A stretch of 64,000 bases of DNA from Paenibacillus durus ATCC 35681 (GCF_000993825.1 NZ_CP011114.1:2666001-2730000), one strand, 5' to 3'. Positions 1 to 9,310 are shown, counted from the first letter of the stretch. The notes: a model not told the origin generated them from the sequence alone. A program made the numbers and translations.

Positions 1-374
1 ACGTACGGCATATGCCGATTCATGTACAAAGGCTCATGGGTAAGCAGAAAAAAATCCTTATAAATAATGCCGTTCCCGCTCACTTCCTGAAATCCGGCAT
101 CCAGCCACCAACTGCGGGAACGGTCGCGGTCATGATTGCCCAGAATCAGCGTCTTATAACCGTTCAGCCGGGACAATATTTGGCTTGTCTCCTCTTTCCC
201 CAAATAAGAAAAATCCCCCAGATGAAATACCTGGTCCTCTTGCCCAACCGTATCGTTCCAGCTCGCAATCATCGATTCATTCATCTGCTCCGTATTCTCG
301 AACGGCCGGGATTCATAATCAATAATGGCTTTATGCCCAAAATGATGATCCGATGTGAAATAGACTTTTGCCAT
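1..374 (-). CDS. Calcineurin-like metallophosphoesterase, C-terminus beyond the window
   Basis: Partial gene that runs off the left edge; about 125 residues are visible from an ATG at 374, preceded by AGGAGGAGAGG. The N-terminus carries the metal-binding signature of calcineurin-like phosphoesterases: TSDHHFGH (residues 7-14), GD (53-54), GNHD (79-82) and a later THEP (112-115). These supply the Asp, His and Asn ligands of a two-metal phosphodiesterase or phosphatase centre. The family includes small stand-alone phosphoesterases that act on nucleotides or phosphodiesters; the substrate cannot be told from this fragment. No signal peptide, so probably cytoplasmic. The family assignment is firm, the specific role unknown. 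Confidence 0.85.
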   Translation of the reverse strand, partial: MAKVYFTSDHHFGHKAIIDYESRPFENTEQMNESMIASWNDTVGQEDQVFHLGDFSYLGKEETSQILSRLNGYKTLILGNHDRDRSRSWWLDAGFQEVSGNGIIYKDFFLLTHEPLYMNRHMPY

Positions 375-572
375 CTAGCCCTCTCCTCCTCTGTATACGA
401 TTGTATATGTATAAAGACAGCCTTATATAAAGAAATGCTTACTTAGTGCTTTTTCCATGCATGGCAAACAGGCCCCGCACGCGACTCTTGCCAGTTCCGC
501 CCGAAGCCCGGATGCAATCCCGCTTACCTTTGTGCCTGCTGTGCAAGCTCGAAACTTCCGCTTTTCACCGTT

Positions 573-980
573 TCATAAATTTCGTTTATGGAGCCGCGGA
601 TTGTCAGATGAGTGCATCAACTCGGCAAGAATCGGCGTACCCTCATTCTCAATCAGCCATTGCCGCATTATTTTAATGGCCTCAACCTGCCCGGCTCCGT
701 CATCCCGCCAGGTCAATAGTTCAATTACTTTGATAATCAGCATCATCAAGCTTGTATTGCTGCTCTGTGACTTATCTGCGCGTATTTTTTGGAACAGCGC
801 TTCATTTTCCCAATCCATTAATATTTCTTCCGCGATCGCCGGCCTCATGACAGTAAAAGTCTGACGGCAAGAGCCGCAGCTAATGGTCGTAACCGGCTCT
901 GTATTAAATACAACTCCAATTTCCTGCCCGCAATGTTGGCACACAAATTTAACATGTACATCATAAGGTTGTTGGTTCAC
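573..980 (-). CDS. Small zinc-ribbon-like protein of unknown function
   Basis: 135 residues from a GTG start at 980, eight bases after AGGAGG. Two CxxC pairs (C14/C17 and C35/C38) in the first 40 residues look like a zinc ribbon. The rest is helical and acidic with no motif I recognise. It lies alone on the minus strand, with about 185 bases to the next gene. A zinc-binding regulator or adaptor is possible but not shown. Confidence 0.7.
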   Translation of the reverse strand: MNQQPYDVHVKFVCQHCGQEIGVVFNTEPVTTISCGSCRQTFTVMRPAIAEEILMDWENEALFQKIRADKSQSSNTSLMMLIIKVIELLTWRDDGAGQVEAIKIMRQWLIENEGTPILAELMHSSDNPRLHKRNL

Positions 981-1165
981 TCGGACAGCCTCCTCTTGGA
1001 TGTAATAAACGGTTACACTAATGTATACCCATTTTCATTTGGGACTGACCCATAGCGCCGCCAATTTGAATCTCTCATCCCATAGCCAACGAGCCTTGAT
1101 TACTCAAAAGTAAATATTTCCCATCCGGCAGGCATTTGCACTTTTGCGTATAAATCCCTCCGTTA

Positions 1166-1630
1166 TTAGAACGCCTCGCAAATATGATTGAGCGAAACGA
1201 TACTTAAATCCCGGTTTAACCTTACGGTAATGACATCAAAAGACACGAGGCGTTCGCCTTGATGATTGGCATGCATGTACACCCCCGCTGTCCGCCGCAC
1301 CTGGTCTATCTTGCGGGCATCTACCGATTCCTCCGGGGTTCCCTGCGTCAGGTTCCCGCTTCGGCTGCGTACTTCGACAAAAACGAGGCGGCCGCCCTGC
1401 TCGGCAATAATGTCGATCTCTCCCGTCCGGCAGCGCCAGTTGCGCTCCACAATGGCATAGCCTTTGGCCGAGAGGTAAAGCACGGCCGCTTCTTCGGCCG
1501 CTCTGCCTTTTTGCTTGCGGTTATAACAAGCTTCATCACTCTTGGCGTAATTCCCAGCCTTCCCGCTGAGCTCATTCAATTCGTTCATCCCATTCCCTGG
1601 TTCCGGCAGCGGCATCACTGCGGTAGACAT
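1166..1630 (-). CDS. yraN: UPF0102 / YraN-family nuclease-like protein
   Basis: 154 residues. The core from about residue 38 matches the UPF0102 (YraN) family: a GRAAEEAA helix, then RNWRCRTGEIDIIA (63-76) and FVEVRSR (84-90). E71, D73 and the ExR at 86-88 correspond to the PD-(D/E)xK-type endonuclease-like site, with Arg in place of the usual Lys. The product is predicted cytoplasmic; the true substrate of the family is not settled. The first 37 residues are unusual for the family and neither candidate start (1630 or ATG 1588) has a good ribosome binding site, so the 5' end is uncertain. It overlaps the upstream ylqH reading frame by about 59 bases, as expected for this operon in firmicutes. 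Confidence 0.85.
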   Translation of the reverse strand: MSTAVMPLPEPGNGMNELNELSGKAGNYAKSDEACYNRKQKGRAAEEAAVLYLSAKGYAIVERNWRCRTGEIDIIAEQGGRLVFVEVRSRSGNLTQGTPEESVDARKIDQVRRTAGVYMHANHQGERLVSFDVITVRLNRDLSIVSLNHICEAF

Positions 1631-1886
1631 AACTTAATATTTCAGCTACAAGGTGATATAATTCGGGCGGTATTTGCTGGTCGAGATCAAGCTTGGAGAG
1701 CACCTCGACTAACGCGGCATCCTCCTGGACGGGAACCCCGTTTTCTTTTGCCTTCTCCAAGATCGCTTCGGCAATGTTTCCCCGTCCCTTGGCGACAACG
1801 ACCGGAGCTTCGGTCTTCCCCGGCACGTATTTGAGCGCCACCGCTTTTTTCATGCTGTATAGGAGTTCATCGGGAGAATCTTTCAT
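1572..1886 (-). CDS. ylqH: YlqH, FlhB C-terminal-domain homologue
   Basis: 104 residues resembling the cytoplasmic C-terminal domain of FlhB (EscU/YscU/FlhB family) without its membrane part. Recognisable are AVALKYVPG near residue 15, then a conserved helix with GNIAEAILEKAKENGVPV and LSKLDLDQQIPPELYHLVAEIL split over residues 35-90. The NPTH autocleavage loop of true FlhB is absent. In Bacillus the same gene sits next to ylqG and yraN. Its start overlaps the end of the ylqG frame, indicating translational coupling. Function unknown; a flagellar export role is only suggested by homology. Confidence 0.8.
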   Translation of the reverse strand: MKDSPDELLYSMKKAVALKYVPGKTEAPVVVAKGRGNIAEAILEKAKENGVPVQEDAALVEVLSKLDLDQQIPPELYHLVAEILSYVYRSDAAAGTREWDERIE

Positions 1887-4137
1887 ATGCGGTAATCCAC
1901 TCCTCTGTAAGAATCGGGAACGTAATCGTCCGGGATGCCCGGTCCCTTGCCCTGCTTTTCGGTATTTTGAACAGGGAACGGCTCTGCCTTAAAGGAGGAA
2001 AGCTGATAGCCAATCGTCTCGATCGCGGACTTGATCTCATCCTTTGATGATTCCAGCAGCTCCTGCGCCCATGACTCGTTATTGTGCAGCTTCAGGCTGA
2101 CAATCCGGTCAACGACCTGCACATCGACGAGCGTCTGACCGAGAGCCTTCATATCCAAATCGAACCACAGCCGGCAATTTGCCGCATCCAGCTCCCCCTT
2201 CGGCCCCCGGCGGGACTGTATATGGACGGATGCAGTCTCCTCCCCGTCCGGTCCTTTTAGCGGCAGGAACAGCGTAACCTGCGCAAACGGCGCCGTCCGG
2301 TCCGTATTCAGCAGCAGCTGTTGGCCGGTCAGATGCTGCACCAGCTGCCCCGCGGCTTCTTTCAGCGCCGCGGGAACATCGCTGCTGCCCATTGCCTGCA
2401 GCAGCACGCCCTTGACCGTGTCGCCGGTCCGCTCCCCGGCGACCGCTCCCGGCGCGCCCTGCGGATGCGCCGGGCCCAGCTCCGCAGCGGCGGCGAATAG
2501 CCCCCGCCGCCGCTGCGGAGCGCCTGCTGCTCGTGCTCCGCACCGAGCAGCTTGAGCACCCGCGCCACCCAGGCTCCGCCTTGGGTGGCGTCAGGCTGCG
2601 GCGCAGCCGCAGCCAGGGCCGGCCCGCGCGCGGCATCCGCGCGGGAGGGCTCTCCCGCCGCGTCCGACGGCGGGAGAGCGGCGAGCTGCGGCAGCGTGTC
2701 ACGCAACTCGCCGAGCACGCCCTGCAGCTTCGCGAGCAGGGCGCCAGCCCGCGGCTGCGCCTCTGCTGCAGCCAGCCCTTTTACGGCCCGCGCTTCATCA
2801 GCGGCCGATCCATCAGCCCGCACTCCCCCGGTCCGCGTCTCATCCGCCGCCGACTCATCGGCGCGTACGCCTCCGGCACCCGCATCATCAGGTGCCGATC
2901 CACCAGCCTTCACTTCGCCTGCGGCCACACCGCTATTCTGCACCCTGCTGGCCCGGGTCTCATCAGCCGTCGCTCCTCCCGCCCGCGCTTCTCCGGTCCG
3001 CGCCTGCGTTTCAGCTGCGGTCACCCCCCGGCCTGACTGCACATTTTCAGCCCCGGCTTCACTAGCAGCTTGTCCGCCTTCCGATATGCTTGCGCCATTA
3101 ACCGCTGCTTCGCTGCTTCCTGTCAGGCCTTTGCCGGTGACTCCGCCGGGGGCTTGCGCTTCGCTTCCATCCGCTTCCATCCCCCGCCCAGGCTGTGTCT
3201 TTCCGTTAATACCTTCAACCGTATCCGGATCTCCTTGTGTCCCGGCTGCCGACAGAGTTGCCGCGCTTCTGTCTGCCGATTCCCCGGCGGCTTCCGTCTT
3301 CGCCGCTTCGCTCCCCGCTCCGGCACTAGCACGACCAACCGTATTAGAATCCGTTCCGGGAGTCGGCAGCTTTTCGCCCGAAGGCTCCGCATTTCCCGCC
3401 TGCGCTCCAGTGTCTAAAGTTTTCGCCGCTCCGGCAGATCCCACTGCTTGATTGGCGGGATTTCCGGTGATACCCTCATCCGCTTCAGACGAAGCGCCAG
3501 TACCGGCGCCTAGCTGTGCAGCCAATCCTTCGCCGCCGCCCTTCTGCTGCTCCATCCACAGGTTCAACTGATCCTCCAGCGCGGACAGCAGCTGGTGAAG
3601 CTGCGGCCCGAACACCGCCTGTTGGAGTCCTCTGACACTTTCAGGAGTTACCGGAAGACCTCTTTTTTCCGCAATGACAGCCGCTTCCAGCCACTCCTGC
3701 ACAGGCACATTCGCCGGCTTGGCGCCCATAATCAGATTCAGCTTGGCGGCCGTTTCCTTGGTCAGCGGCAGCTCACCGGCCTGCATAGCCTGGATGATTT
3801 CGCGCCCTGCCTTTGAATCGGTCAGACCAAGCGCACTCAGCGCCTCCCCCATCGTCTGCGGGGAAGCGCTGCTGCCCGCCGGAGCGGGCTTCAATACAGG
3901 CATCCCCCGATCCCCCGGAGGTCCCACCTGCAGATTTAGTGATTGCCCCGGTTGCAGCGGCGTCTCCAGCTCTGCACGCACAGGCGTACCGTGAATTTGC
4001 ACCAGCGCTTCTTTTCCCGACTCCGATACACCCAGAACAACGCCGCGGACGATCTGTCCTTCTTTCAATTCCAGTGTTTTCGCTTCTCCAGGCTTGCTGT
4101 CTCCCAGCAGTCCGCGAATCAAAGACCCAATGTTCAC
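1883..4137 (-). pseudogene. ylqG: YlqG-like large low-complexity protein, apparently frameshifted
   Basis: Read from a GTG at 4137 (AGGAGG eight bases upstream) one frame runs to about 2362. Its last ~45 residues turn into Arg/Pro/Cys-rich sequence typical of a wrong frame. The natural continuation (AAAAELGPAHP, then LLQAMGSSDVPAALKEAAG and onward to 1883) lies one frame away. The switch maps to a run of five C (2501-2505) at the loop of a perfect inverted repeat. Restoring one base there joins the frames into a protein of about 750 residues. The middle third (about 2750-3450) is a degenerate Ala/Gly/Glu/Thr repeat with units such as ADESAADETR. The ordered N- and C-terminal ends with a long repeat linker resemble FliK-type ruler proteins, and the neighbour is FlhB-like, but that is inference. 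Either a real loss of function or a base-calling error in a hard GC hairpin. Confidence 0.65.
2479..2521. repeat. Perfect 16-bp inverted repeat inside ylqG
   Basis: Arms 2479-2494 and 2506-2521 are perfectly complementary (CTCCGCAGCGGCGGC and its complement plus one closing pair) around the loop GAATAGCCCCC. The C5 run of the loop is exactly where the ylqG frame breaks. Confidence 0.85.
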
Positions 4138-4231
4138 GCCGCTTCCTCCTGTCTTCTTATCTTCTTGCTTTTATATCGGCATCCGCCGCCATTTTTGCAA
4201 GTGAAGCGGTTTGCACTCCATTTTTATCTTG

Positions 4232-4266
4232 TAAAAAAATAGCCCGGCGTAATAACGTCACCGGAC
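4232..4266 (-). terminator. Rho-independent terminator after rnhB
   Basis: On the minus strand GTCCGG and CCGGGC pair around a loop containing TTATT and are followed by CTATTTTTTT. It separates rnhB from the ylqG-ylqH-yraN group. Confidence 0.6.
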
Positions 4267-4302
4267 TGCCCTGCATCTATATTTCTCATTTTTAAAAATC
4301 TG

Positions 4303-4926
4303 CTAAAATAATGCAGGCTGCTCCACCAGGATTCTCCCCAAAAAGCTGCGCCGATGCATCGGCGTCGGCCCCAGCGTTACAATCCGCTCGCGGTGAAGCT
4401 TTGTCGCATAACCTTTATGTATCGCAATCCCGTAATCCGGATACAAGTCCTCCCATGATCCTTCGCACAGCCTGTCGCGGGTCACTTTAGCTACGATGGA
4501 CGCCGCCGCGATCGATTGACTGTTGGCATCCCCTTTGATAATTGCCCGCTGCGGCAGAGGGAGATCGATCTTTTCCGCGTCAATCAGCATATAATCGGGC
4601 AGGATGCCCAGACCTTCAACCGCTTTTTTCATAGCCAGCCTTGAAGCCTGCTTGATATTGATTTCATCAATCATGGAAGAGTCCACATGCCCCACACTGA
4701 CAGCCAGCGCCTGCTCCATAATTAAATCGTACAGCGCTTCGCGTTTTTTGGCCGTCAGCTTTTTGGAGTCGTCTACTCCCTCGATAATCAGACCCTCCGG
4801 CAAAATGACCGCAGCCGCAACCACGTCGCCGAACAGACAGCCTCTGCCTACCTCGTCCACCCCGGCAATGCGGCAGTAGGACTGCTCCCAGCCCTCTTTT
4901 TCATAGAATAGCATATCGATATCCAT
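4303..4926 (-). CDS. rnhB: Ribonuclease HII
   Basis: 207 residues from the ATG at 4926, seven bases after AGGTGGG; an in-frame GTG at 4938 is possible but lies inside that ribosome binding site. RNase HII cleaves the 5' side of ribonucleotides embedded in DNA and starts ribonucleotide excision repair. Visible: GVDEVGRG (residues 22-29) with the catalytic Asp-Glu pair, DDSKKL, and MLIDAEKID with a further acidic ligand. The usual DEAGRGPLAG stretch reads DEVGRGCLFG here, a mild divergence beside the active site. Location two genes after rplS and next to rbgA matches Bacillus-type gene order. Confidence 0.95.
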   Translation of the reverse strand: MDIDMLFYEKEGWEQSYCRIAGVDEVGRGCLFGDVVAAAVILPEGLIIEGVDDSKKLTAKKREALYDLIMEQALAVSVGHVDSSMIDEINIKQASRLAMKKAVEGLGILPDYMLIDAEKIDLPLPQRAIIKGDANSQSIAAASIVAKVTRDRLCEGSWEDLYPDYGIAIHKGYATKLHRERIVTLGPTPMHRRSFLGRILVEQPALF

Positions 4927-5145
4927 CCGTTTACCCACCTGCCAAAATTGTAATTTCCGCTGCTTATCGCCTGCTTCTTATTCAAGCTTACCACAGGCCG
5001 GCGGGCAAGGTCACTCCACTATTTACACGGGTTCTTTTTCCATAGCCGCTCAGTTAACACTGCCATTGCTTATACCTTCTAATTATTGAAACGCAAGGTT
5101 ACGCAAAAAGTTTCTCCGCTTAAGCTACGCTCTTCCCCTTCAACG
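4927..5145. other. Non-coding interval between rbgA terminator and rnhB
   Basis: Part of a 350-base gap. No convincing gene on either strand; it probably contains the rnhB promoter because a terminator closes the rbgA unit just upstream. Confidence 0.5.
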
Positions 5146-5178
5146 CAAAAAAAGAGCCGCCAAAATGGCGAACTCTTC
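5146..5178 (-). terminator. Terminator after rbgA
   Basis: Minus-strand GAGTTCGCC, loop ATTTT, GGCGGCTC, then seven T. It lies about 110 bases past the rbgA stop. Confidence 0.75.
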
Positions 5179-5285
5179 ATCTGCAGCGTGCTGCTATTCA
5201 ATTGCTGGTTATGCATAAACTGTATTGCCCCCGGAAGACCTTCTTTCGTTCCGGCCTGCCATGATCAAGTACACAACCCGCGCTG

Positions 5286-6158
5286 TTAGCCTTTGGTGTC
5301 CGGAGCCTCCAGCGTGAACCGACCCAGCTTGCCGGCACGCAGCTCATGCAGCAGAGTACGGGAAGCCTTCTCAAGATCCACTCTACCTCCGCTGACAAGG
5401 CAGCCGCGCTTACGGCCCACCGCTTCCATGACCGCCACAATTTCGTCCGGGTTCTCCAGATCCTCTGGAAGCTTGTCAATCCCGTAGCGCTCCCGGAATC
5501 TGTCACCGTAGTCCCGCAGCAAATATTTGACCGCATAGAACGCGATGTCTTCCACATTGAGAATCTCCTCGCGAATCGCTCCGGTAATCGCCAGCCGGTA
5601 ACCGACCTGCTGATCCTCGAACTTCGGCCATAATATCCCCGGGGTATCGAGAAGCTCAAGGTTGCCTCCCGTCTTGATCCACTGCTGTCCCTTCGTTACG
5701 CCCGGACGGTCGCCCGTAGCTGCGATGTTGCGGCCGGCCATCCGGTTGATCAGCGTAGATTTGCCCACATTGGGAATGCCGACGATGAGCGCCCGCATTG
5801 CCCGCGGATTCATCCCTTTGGCGATCTGCTTGTCGATCTTTTCTTTGAGCAGAAGCTTGACCTGATCCGGAATTTCCTTGACTCCGTTACCGGTCGAGGC
5901 GTCGACGAGATGCGCGGCATGCCCCTCTCTCTTGAAAAAAGCAAGCCACTGCCGGTTCATCTCGGGGTCGGCCAGATCGCTTTTGTTCAAAATAATAAGC
6001 CGCGGCTTATCCCGCAAAATATCGTCAATCATCGGATTGCGGCTGGACAGCGGAAGACGGGCATCGAGCAGTTCTATAGCAACGTCAATGAGCTTCAATT
6101 TATCCTCGATTTGCCGTCTGGCCTTCGTCATATGACCCGGAAACCATTGTATGGTCAC
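5286..6158 (-). CDS. rbgA: Ribosome biogenesis GTPase RbgA (YlqF)
   Basis: 290 residues. A circularly permuted GTPase needed for late assembly of the 50S subunit. The order of G motifs is diagnostic: G4 NKSD (58-61) comes first, then G1 GIPNVGKS (127-134), a G2 Thr near 155 and G3 DTPG (171-174). N-terminal WFPGHMTKA is the family hallmark and the C-terminal ~90 residues form the ANTAR-like RNA-binding helices. Sits between lepB and rnhB in the order known from Bacillus and Paenibacillus; cytoplasmic, ribosome-associated. Confidence 0.97.
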   Translation of the reverse strand: MTIQWFPGHMTKARRQIEDKLKLIDVAIELLDARLPLSSRNPMIDDILRDKPRLIILNKSDLADPEMNRQWLAFFKREGHAAHLVDASTGNGVKEIPDQVKLLLKEKIDKQIAKGMNPRAMRALIVGIPNVGKSTLINRMAGRNIAATGDRPGVTKGQQWIKTGGNLELLDTPGILWPKFEDQQVGYRLAITGAIREEILNVEDIAFYAVKYLLRDYGDRFRERYGIDKLPEDLENPDEIVAVMEAVGRKRGCLVSGGRVDLEKASRTLLHELRAGKLGRFTLEAPDTKG

Positions 6159-6187
6159 TGCCCATCGCCTCCTTTGAGTAAGTTATG

Positions 6188-6808
6188 CTAATGCTTAATC
6201 CATTCCATATCCGACACCGGCCAGAAAATTACATCGGCCCGGCCGACGATATCGCCGAGCGGAATATAGCCGATCATCCGGCTGTCCGTGCTGTCGGAAC
6301 GGTTGTCCCCCATAGCGAATATATGGCCTTCAGGCACGACTCCGTCCTTAATTTCCTCGTTAGGGAAGTTCTTGTTGTTGTATAGCTGGTTGTTCTTATG
6401 CGCTTGGTCGATTGCTCCCTGTATGTAGGGCTCGTCTACCTTTTTGCCGTTTACAGTTACTACGTCGCCTTCAACTTTTACGGTATCCCCGGCTACGGCG
6501 ATAACCCGCTTGATGAAATCCCTGCCTTCGGAAGGCACGTGAAATACAATAACTTCGCCCCGCTGCGGGGACCGGAAGTCATACAGAATTTCATTGACGA
6601 TTACCCGCTCGCCGGTATGGAAGTTCGGCTTCATGGAGGGTCCGTCCACAATAAACGGTTTGAATAACAGCCAACGAATCAGAAAAACCAGTATTAAAGC
6701 GATCGCGATCGCTTTTACCCATTCCAACGCTTCATTCTTTTGCTTAGGCGGAACCTGCGAAGCCTGATTCTCACCCTCGTCTTGTCCCTGCTGTAAATCC
6801 TGCTGCAT
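6188..6808 (-). CDS. lepB: Type I signal peptidase
   Basis: 206 residues. Removes signal peptides from Sec- or Tat-exported preproteins at the outer face of the membrane. A polar N-terminus is followed by one transmembrane helix (about 31-49). Catalytic Ser58 is in GPSMKPNF, the general-base Lys100 in GRDFIKRVIA, and GDNRSDSTDSR (167-177) is the conserved box E. Domain layout and length fit the short Gram-positive SipS-type enzymes. It lies between rplS and rbgA; a terminator separates it from rplS. Confidence 0.97.
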   Translation of the reverse strand: MQQDLQQGQDEGENQASQVPPKQKNEALEWVKAIAIALILVFLIRWLLFKPFIVDGPSMKPNFHTGERVIVNEILYDFRSPQRGEVIVFHVPSEGRDFIKRVIAVAGDTVKVEGDVVTVNGKKVDEPYIQGAIDQAHKNNQLYNNKNFPNEEIKDGVVPEGHIFAMGDNRSDSTDSRMIGYIPLGDIVGRADVIFWPVSDMEWIKH

Positions 6809-6979
6809 AGTTCACCGTCCTCTTCTTAACCTTGCCTAGCCAAGGATTTTTTATGAACCGTCTCCAAACAAGTCAAAAAAACTTCAACCCAAAAAACCTC
6901 TGCAATAATTTCGTCAGAAGGCTTTTTCGAAAGAAGCCCGTCCCCAGCTTTATCTATCTGTAAGTATGTCATAATCTTA

Positions 6980-7012
6980 ATAAACGAAAAGGGCTTGAAA
7001 TCAAGCCCCTTT
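6980..7012 (-). terminator. Terminator after rplS
   Basis: Minus-strand hairpin GGGCTTGATTTCAAGCCC (6991-7008) followed by TTTTCGTTT, 16 bases past the rplS stop. Confidence 0.8.
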
Positions 7013-7027
7013 CCTTTGCCGCTTGGA

Positions 7028-7372
7028 TTAGCGACGAATCTCTTTAATTCTTGCGGCTTTACCACGCAGTTCACGCAGGTAGTACAGCTTAGCGCGGCGA
7101 ACTTTACCATGGCGAGTTACTTCGATTTTGTCAATCTTAGGCGAGTTGATTGGGAATGTTCTTTCCACACCAACGCCGTAAGAAATTTTACGAACCGTAA
7201 AAGTCTCGCTGATTCCGCCACCGCGGCGTTTGATTACAACGCCTTCGAACAGCTGAATACGTTCGCGGCTTCCCTCGATGACCTTAACGTGCACTTTCAA
7301 AGTGTCGCCAGGGCGAAAGCTCGGGATATCTTTGCGGAGCTGTTCTTGTGTAATTTCTTGCAAAATATTCAT
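7028..7372 (-). CDS. rplS: 50S ribosomal protein L19
   Basis: 114 residues from ATG 7372, which follows AAGGAGGAAGTCCTTA; longer in-frame starts have no ribosome binding site and run through the leader. Conserved L19 blocks: [26 protein letters not shown] and the basic C-terminus [19 protein letters not shown]19 lies at the 30S-50S interface. It is normally co-transcribed right behind trmD; here about 19 kb, including the integrated element, separates the two. Confidence 0.97.
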   Translation of the reverse strand: MNILQEITQEQLRKDIPSFRPGDTLKVHVKVIEGSRERIQLFEGVVIKRRGGGISETFTVRKISYGVGVERTFPINSPKIDKIEVTRHGKVRRAKLYYLRELRGKAARIKEIRR

Positions 7373-7505
7373 TAAGGACTTCCTCCTTCCGTACAAGTGT
7401 TCATGCCTCTTCCGGAGAAATCTTCGTTCTCCTTCATCATCTGCAGCGGACCACCGTATTCCACACAACAGAAATAATGATACCATATCAGGCCAATGAA
7501 TACAA
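7373..7505 (-). promoter_or_regulatory. rplS leader region, possible L19-type autoregulatory RNA
   Basis: The 130 bases before rplS hold a plausible minus-strand -10 (TATCAT) and a hairpin GGAGAACGAAGATTTCTCC shortly before the ribosome binding site. Low-GC Gram-positives often carry a structured L19 leader here. I infer the role from position and the hairpin; the consensus was not checked. Confidence 0.35.
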
Positions 7506-7518
7506 CCTATTTATGAAA

Positions 7519-7806
7519 TTATAGGGGAAGCATATCCCGCTTTTTGGCCTTTGCTTGACAGTCCTTGCATAAACCGACAACCGAGCCGTCATCCTGTGCA
7601 TAAAAAATAAGCTTACCGTTTTTCTTTTTGCAGCTGGAGCAGGGCTGTTCATCCGTACTTTTCCGCGATTTGCGGTGCACATCCAGCGGAATCACATTAT
7701 TCTTTGGAACATTTCCCTTTTTCGTCTTCCTTGTGTTCAGAACCCGTGTTACAGCATAAATGACAGCTACCGCCAACAAAATCATGAGGAATACAATGTA
7801 TCGCAT
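7519..7806 (-). CDS. Membrane-anchored zinc-ribbon protein, hypothetical
   Basis: 95 residues from ATG 7806, seven bases after AAAGGATA. One N-terminal transmembrane segment (about 2-20), a Lys-rich linker, then CSSCKK and CKDCQ, two CxxC pairs that should hold a zinc ion. The protein would be membrane-tethered with the zinc module on one face. No family name can be given. Upstream of rplS on the same strand with no terminator between. Confidence 0.7.
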   Translation of the reverse strand: MRYIVFLMILLAVAVIYAVTRVLNTRKTKKGNVPKNNVIPLDVHRKSRKSTDEQPCSSCKKKNGKLIFYAQDDGSVVGLCKDCQAKAKKRDMLPL

Positions 7807-8060
7807 CAGCAAGTATCCTTTCTTTTGGGGGCTTTATTTATTATTATACGGGAAGTCTTTTTTCTGAAACAACTTTTTAGGCCGATGCCGAATTCTTGTA
7901 GGATGTTTGCCAGTGCAGCAGCCCCTTTTCTCTAACTTCCCCAACTTTGGTCTAGTTTAGCGCCAGTCTCCAGCCTCTTTTTCAATAAATTCCCATAAGA
8001 TATAATGCGGTTAGTACATATTTCAGGCAACAATTTTTGGAAGAAAAAGGGGAAATCGAC

Positions 8061-9020
8061 TTGAGAAAAAGTATGAAGAAAGTGACAATGGCTGCCCTAC
8101 TTGCGGCGCTGCTTCTGGCAGGCTGTACACCGCTTCCAGGGAAGTCGGCGGACAGCGCGAGCAACGAGATGGAGACCTCCATGCAGGACATCGGGGAGGC
8201 AGCGAAGACATTCGGCGAGACCGTTCAGCAAAACGCCGGGGAGATAGCGGGTAGCGCCGCGCAAACGATTGAAGACACTGCGGATCATGTATCGGATCAG
8301 CTCAAGTTTGGAAGAATCACCAAAGAACTCTCCACCCAGAGTCCAGTCGGTTCGGCATCGGCGCTTGTGCTGGATAATTCGGTAGGCGATATTGAAGTCA
8401 AGCCAGGCCGTGGAGCCGACTTAAAAGTCACCGCAACGATCATTTCTTACAATACGCTTGGCAAAAAAGACGACAGTCAGCACATTTTAGACAACGCCGA
8501 AGTATCCATTCGGGAGAGTAACGGCGCACTGAAAGTGAACACTCATCCCCAAGATAAGCCTGACACCGATTTTTGGTCATGGGCAAGCAGAACGTACGGC
8601 ACCTCGGATTTCAGCATCTCATACATTATTGAAATTCCCGCAAGCATTAACCGGTATGACATTAAGGGCGATGTCGGAAAAATCAAGCTTCATGAATTAA
8701 CGGGCACCTATCACATCTCCAGCGATGTCGGAAGTGTAAGTGTTGAAGACGCACATATTACGGGGAAATCCAGCATAAGCACCGACACCGGCAGCATTTC
8801 ACTTGGTATTGCCGAAATGGATCGCAGCTCCTCCCTCACAGCCAACACTGATGTAGGCAGCATAAGCGCAGCCTTGAAGCAATCGGTGAGCTGCACCCTT
8901 GATGCGGATACCGATCTCGGCCGCGTCTCAGGAGTGCCCTCTGGCAAAAGCGATATCAATGGAGGCGGGCCGCTCCTCTCCCTCTCCTCATCCGTTGGTG
9001 CGATCAACGTAACGAAATAG
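8061..9020 (+). CDS. Lipoprotein with DUF4097-like beta-repeat domain
   Basis: 319 residues from TTG 8061, eight bases after AAGGGGA; ATG 8073 is an alternative. Residues 1-22 are a lipoprotein signal peptide ending in LLLAGC, so Cys22 would be lipidated and the protein held on the outer membrane face. Residues 30-90 are Ala/Glu/Asp-rich and helical; residues 100-319 form repeated strands with the motif (S/D)xDxGSI(S/K) recurring about every 25 residues, typical of DUF4097-like adhesin/beta-helix proteins. Transcribed opposite to its neighbours and closed by a strong terminator. Function unknown; an envelope stress or structural role is possible. Confidence 0.75.
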   Translation: MRKSMKKVTMAALLAALLLAGCTPLPGKSADSASNEMETSMQDIGEAAKTFGETVQQNAGEIAGSAAQTIEDTADHVSDQLKFGRITKELSTQSPVGSASALVLDNSVGDIEVKPGRGADLKVTATIISYNTLGKKDDSQHILDNAEVSIRESNGALKVNTHPQDKPDTDFWSWASRTYGTSDFSISYIIEIPASINRYDIKGDVGKIKLHELTGTYHISSDVGSVSVEDAHITGKSSISTDTGSISLGIAEMDRSSSLTANTDVGSISAALKQSVSCTLDADTDLGRVSGVPSGKSDINGGGPLLSLSSSVGAINVTK

Positions 9021-9050
9021 TGGTTATGACATACAATAAAAATAGCAGCA

Positions 9051-9096
9051 AAAAACCGCAGCCTGCCAATCTCGAATTGGTTAGGTTGCGGTTTTT
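9051..9096. terminator. Bidirectional terminator
   Basis: AAAAACCGCA and TGCGGTTTTT form an almost perfect stem with further pairing of the inner bases; A-run and T-run on either side allow use in both directions. It closes the lipoprotein gene just before the attachment repeat. Confidence 0.85.
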
Positions 9097-9105
9097 AAGT
9101 TCAAG

Positions 9106-9154
9106 AAAATCGGAGTAGCGGGATTCGAACCCACGGCCTCACCCACCCCAAGGG
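9106..9154. repeat. Left attachment site, 49-bp copy of the tRNA-Pro 3' half
   Basis: Perfect match to 25422-25470. It covers the acceptor 3' strand, T arm and part of the anticodon arm of the tRNA but has no tRNA 5' half, so it is the displaced fragment left by integration. Confidence 0.95.
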
Positions 9155-9310
9155 AACTTGTACTTTGTTATTAAGTAGAATTCCCATAGACACCATGTAA
9201 ATCAAACGTCCTATGACACAAACAGGATTACTGACTACGCCCTGATTGCTTCCGTTGTTTTGATTATAGGATGTAATCATTAATCTGTAAAGGTTTCTGA
9301 ATAACAAATT

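Noticed and set aside
12..446. Plus-strand frame of 144 aa at the left edge
   Set aside because: It is antisense to the metallophosphoesterase, which shows clear catalytic motifs.
2552..3451. Plus-strand 299-aa Ala/Ser/Pro-rich frame opposite ylqG
   Set aside because: Mirror of the GC-rich repeats of ylqG on the other strand; no ribosome binding site and no family.
6826..7110. Minus-strand 94-aa frame
   Set aside because: Overlaps the end of rplS in another frame and runs through the terminator.
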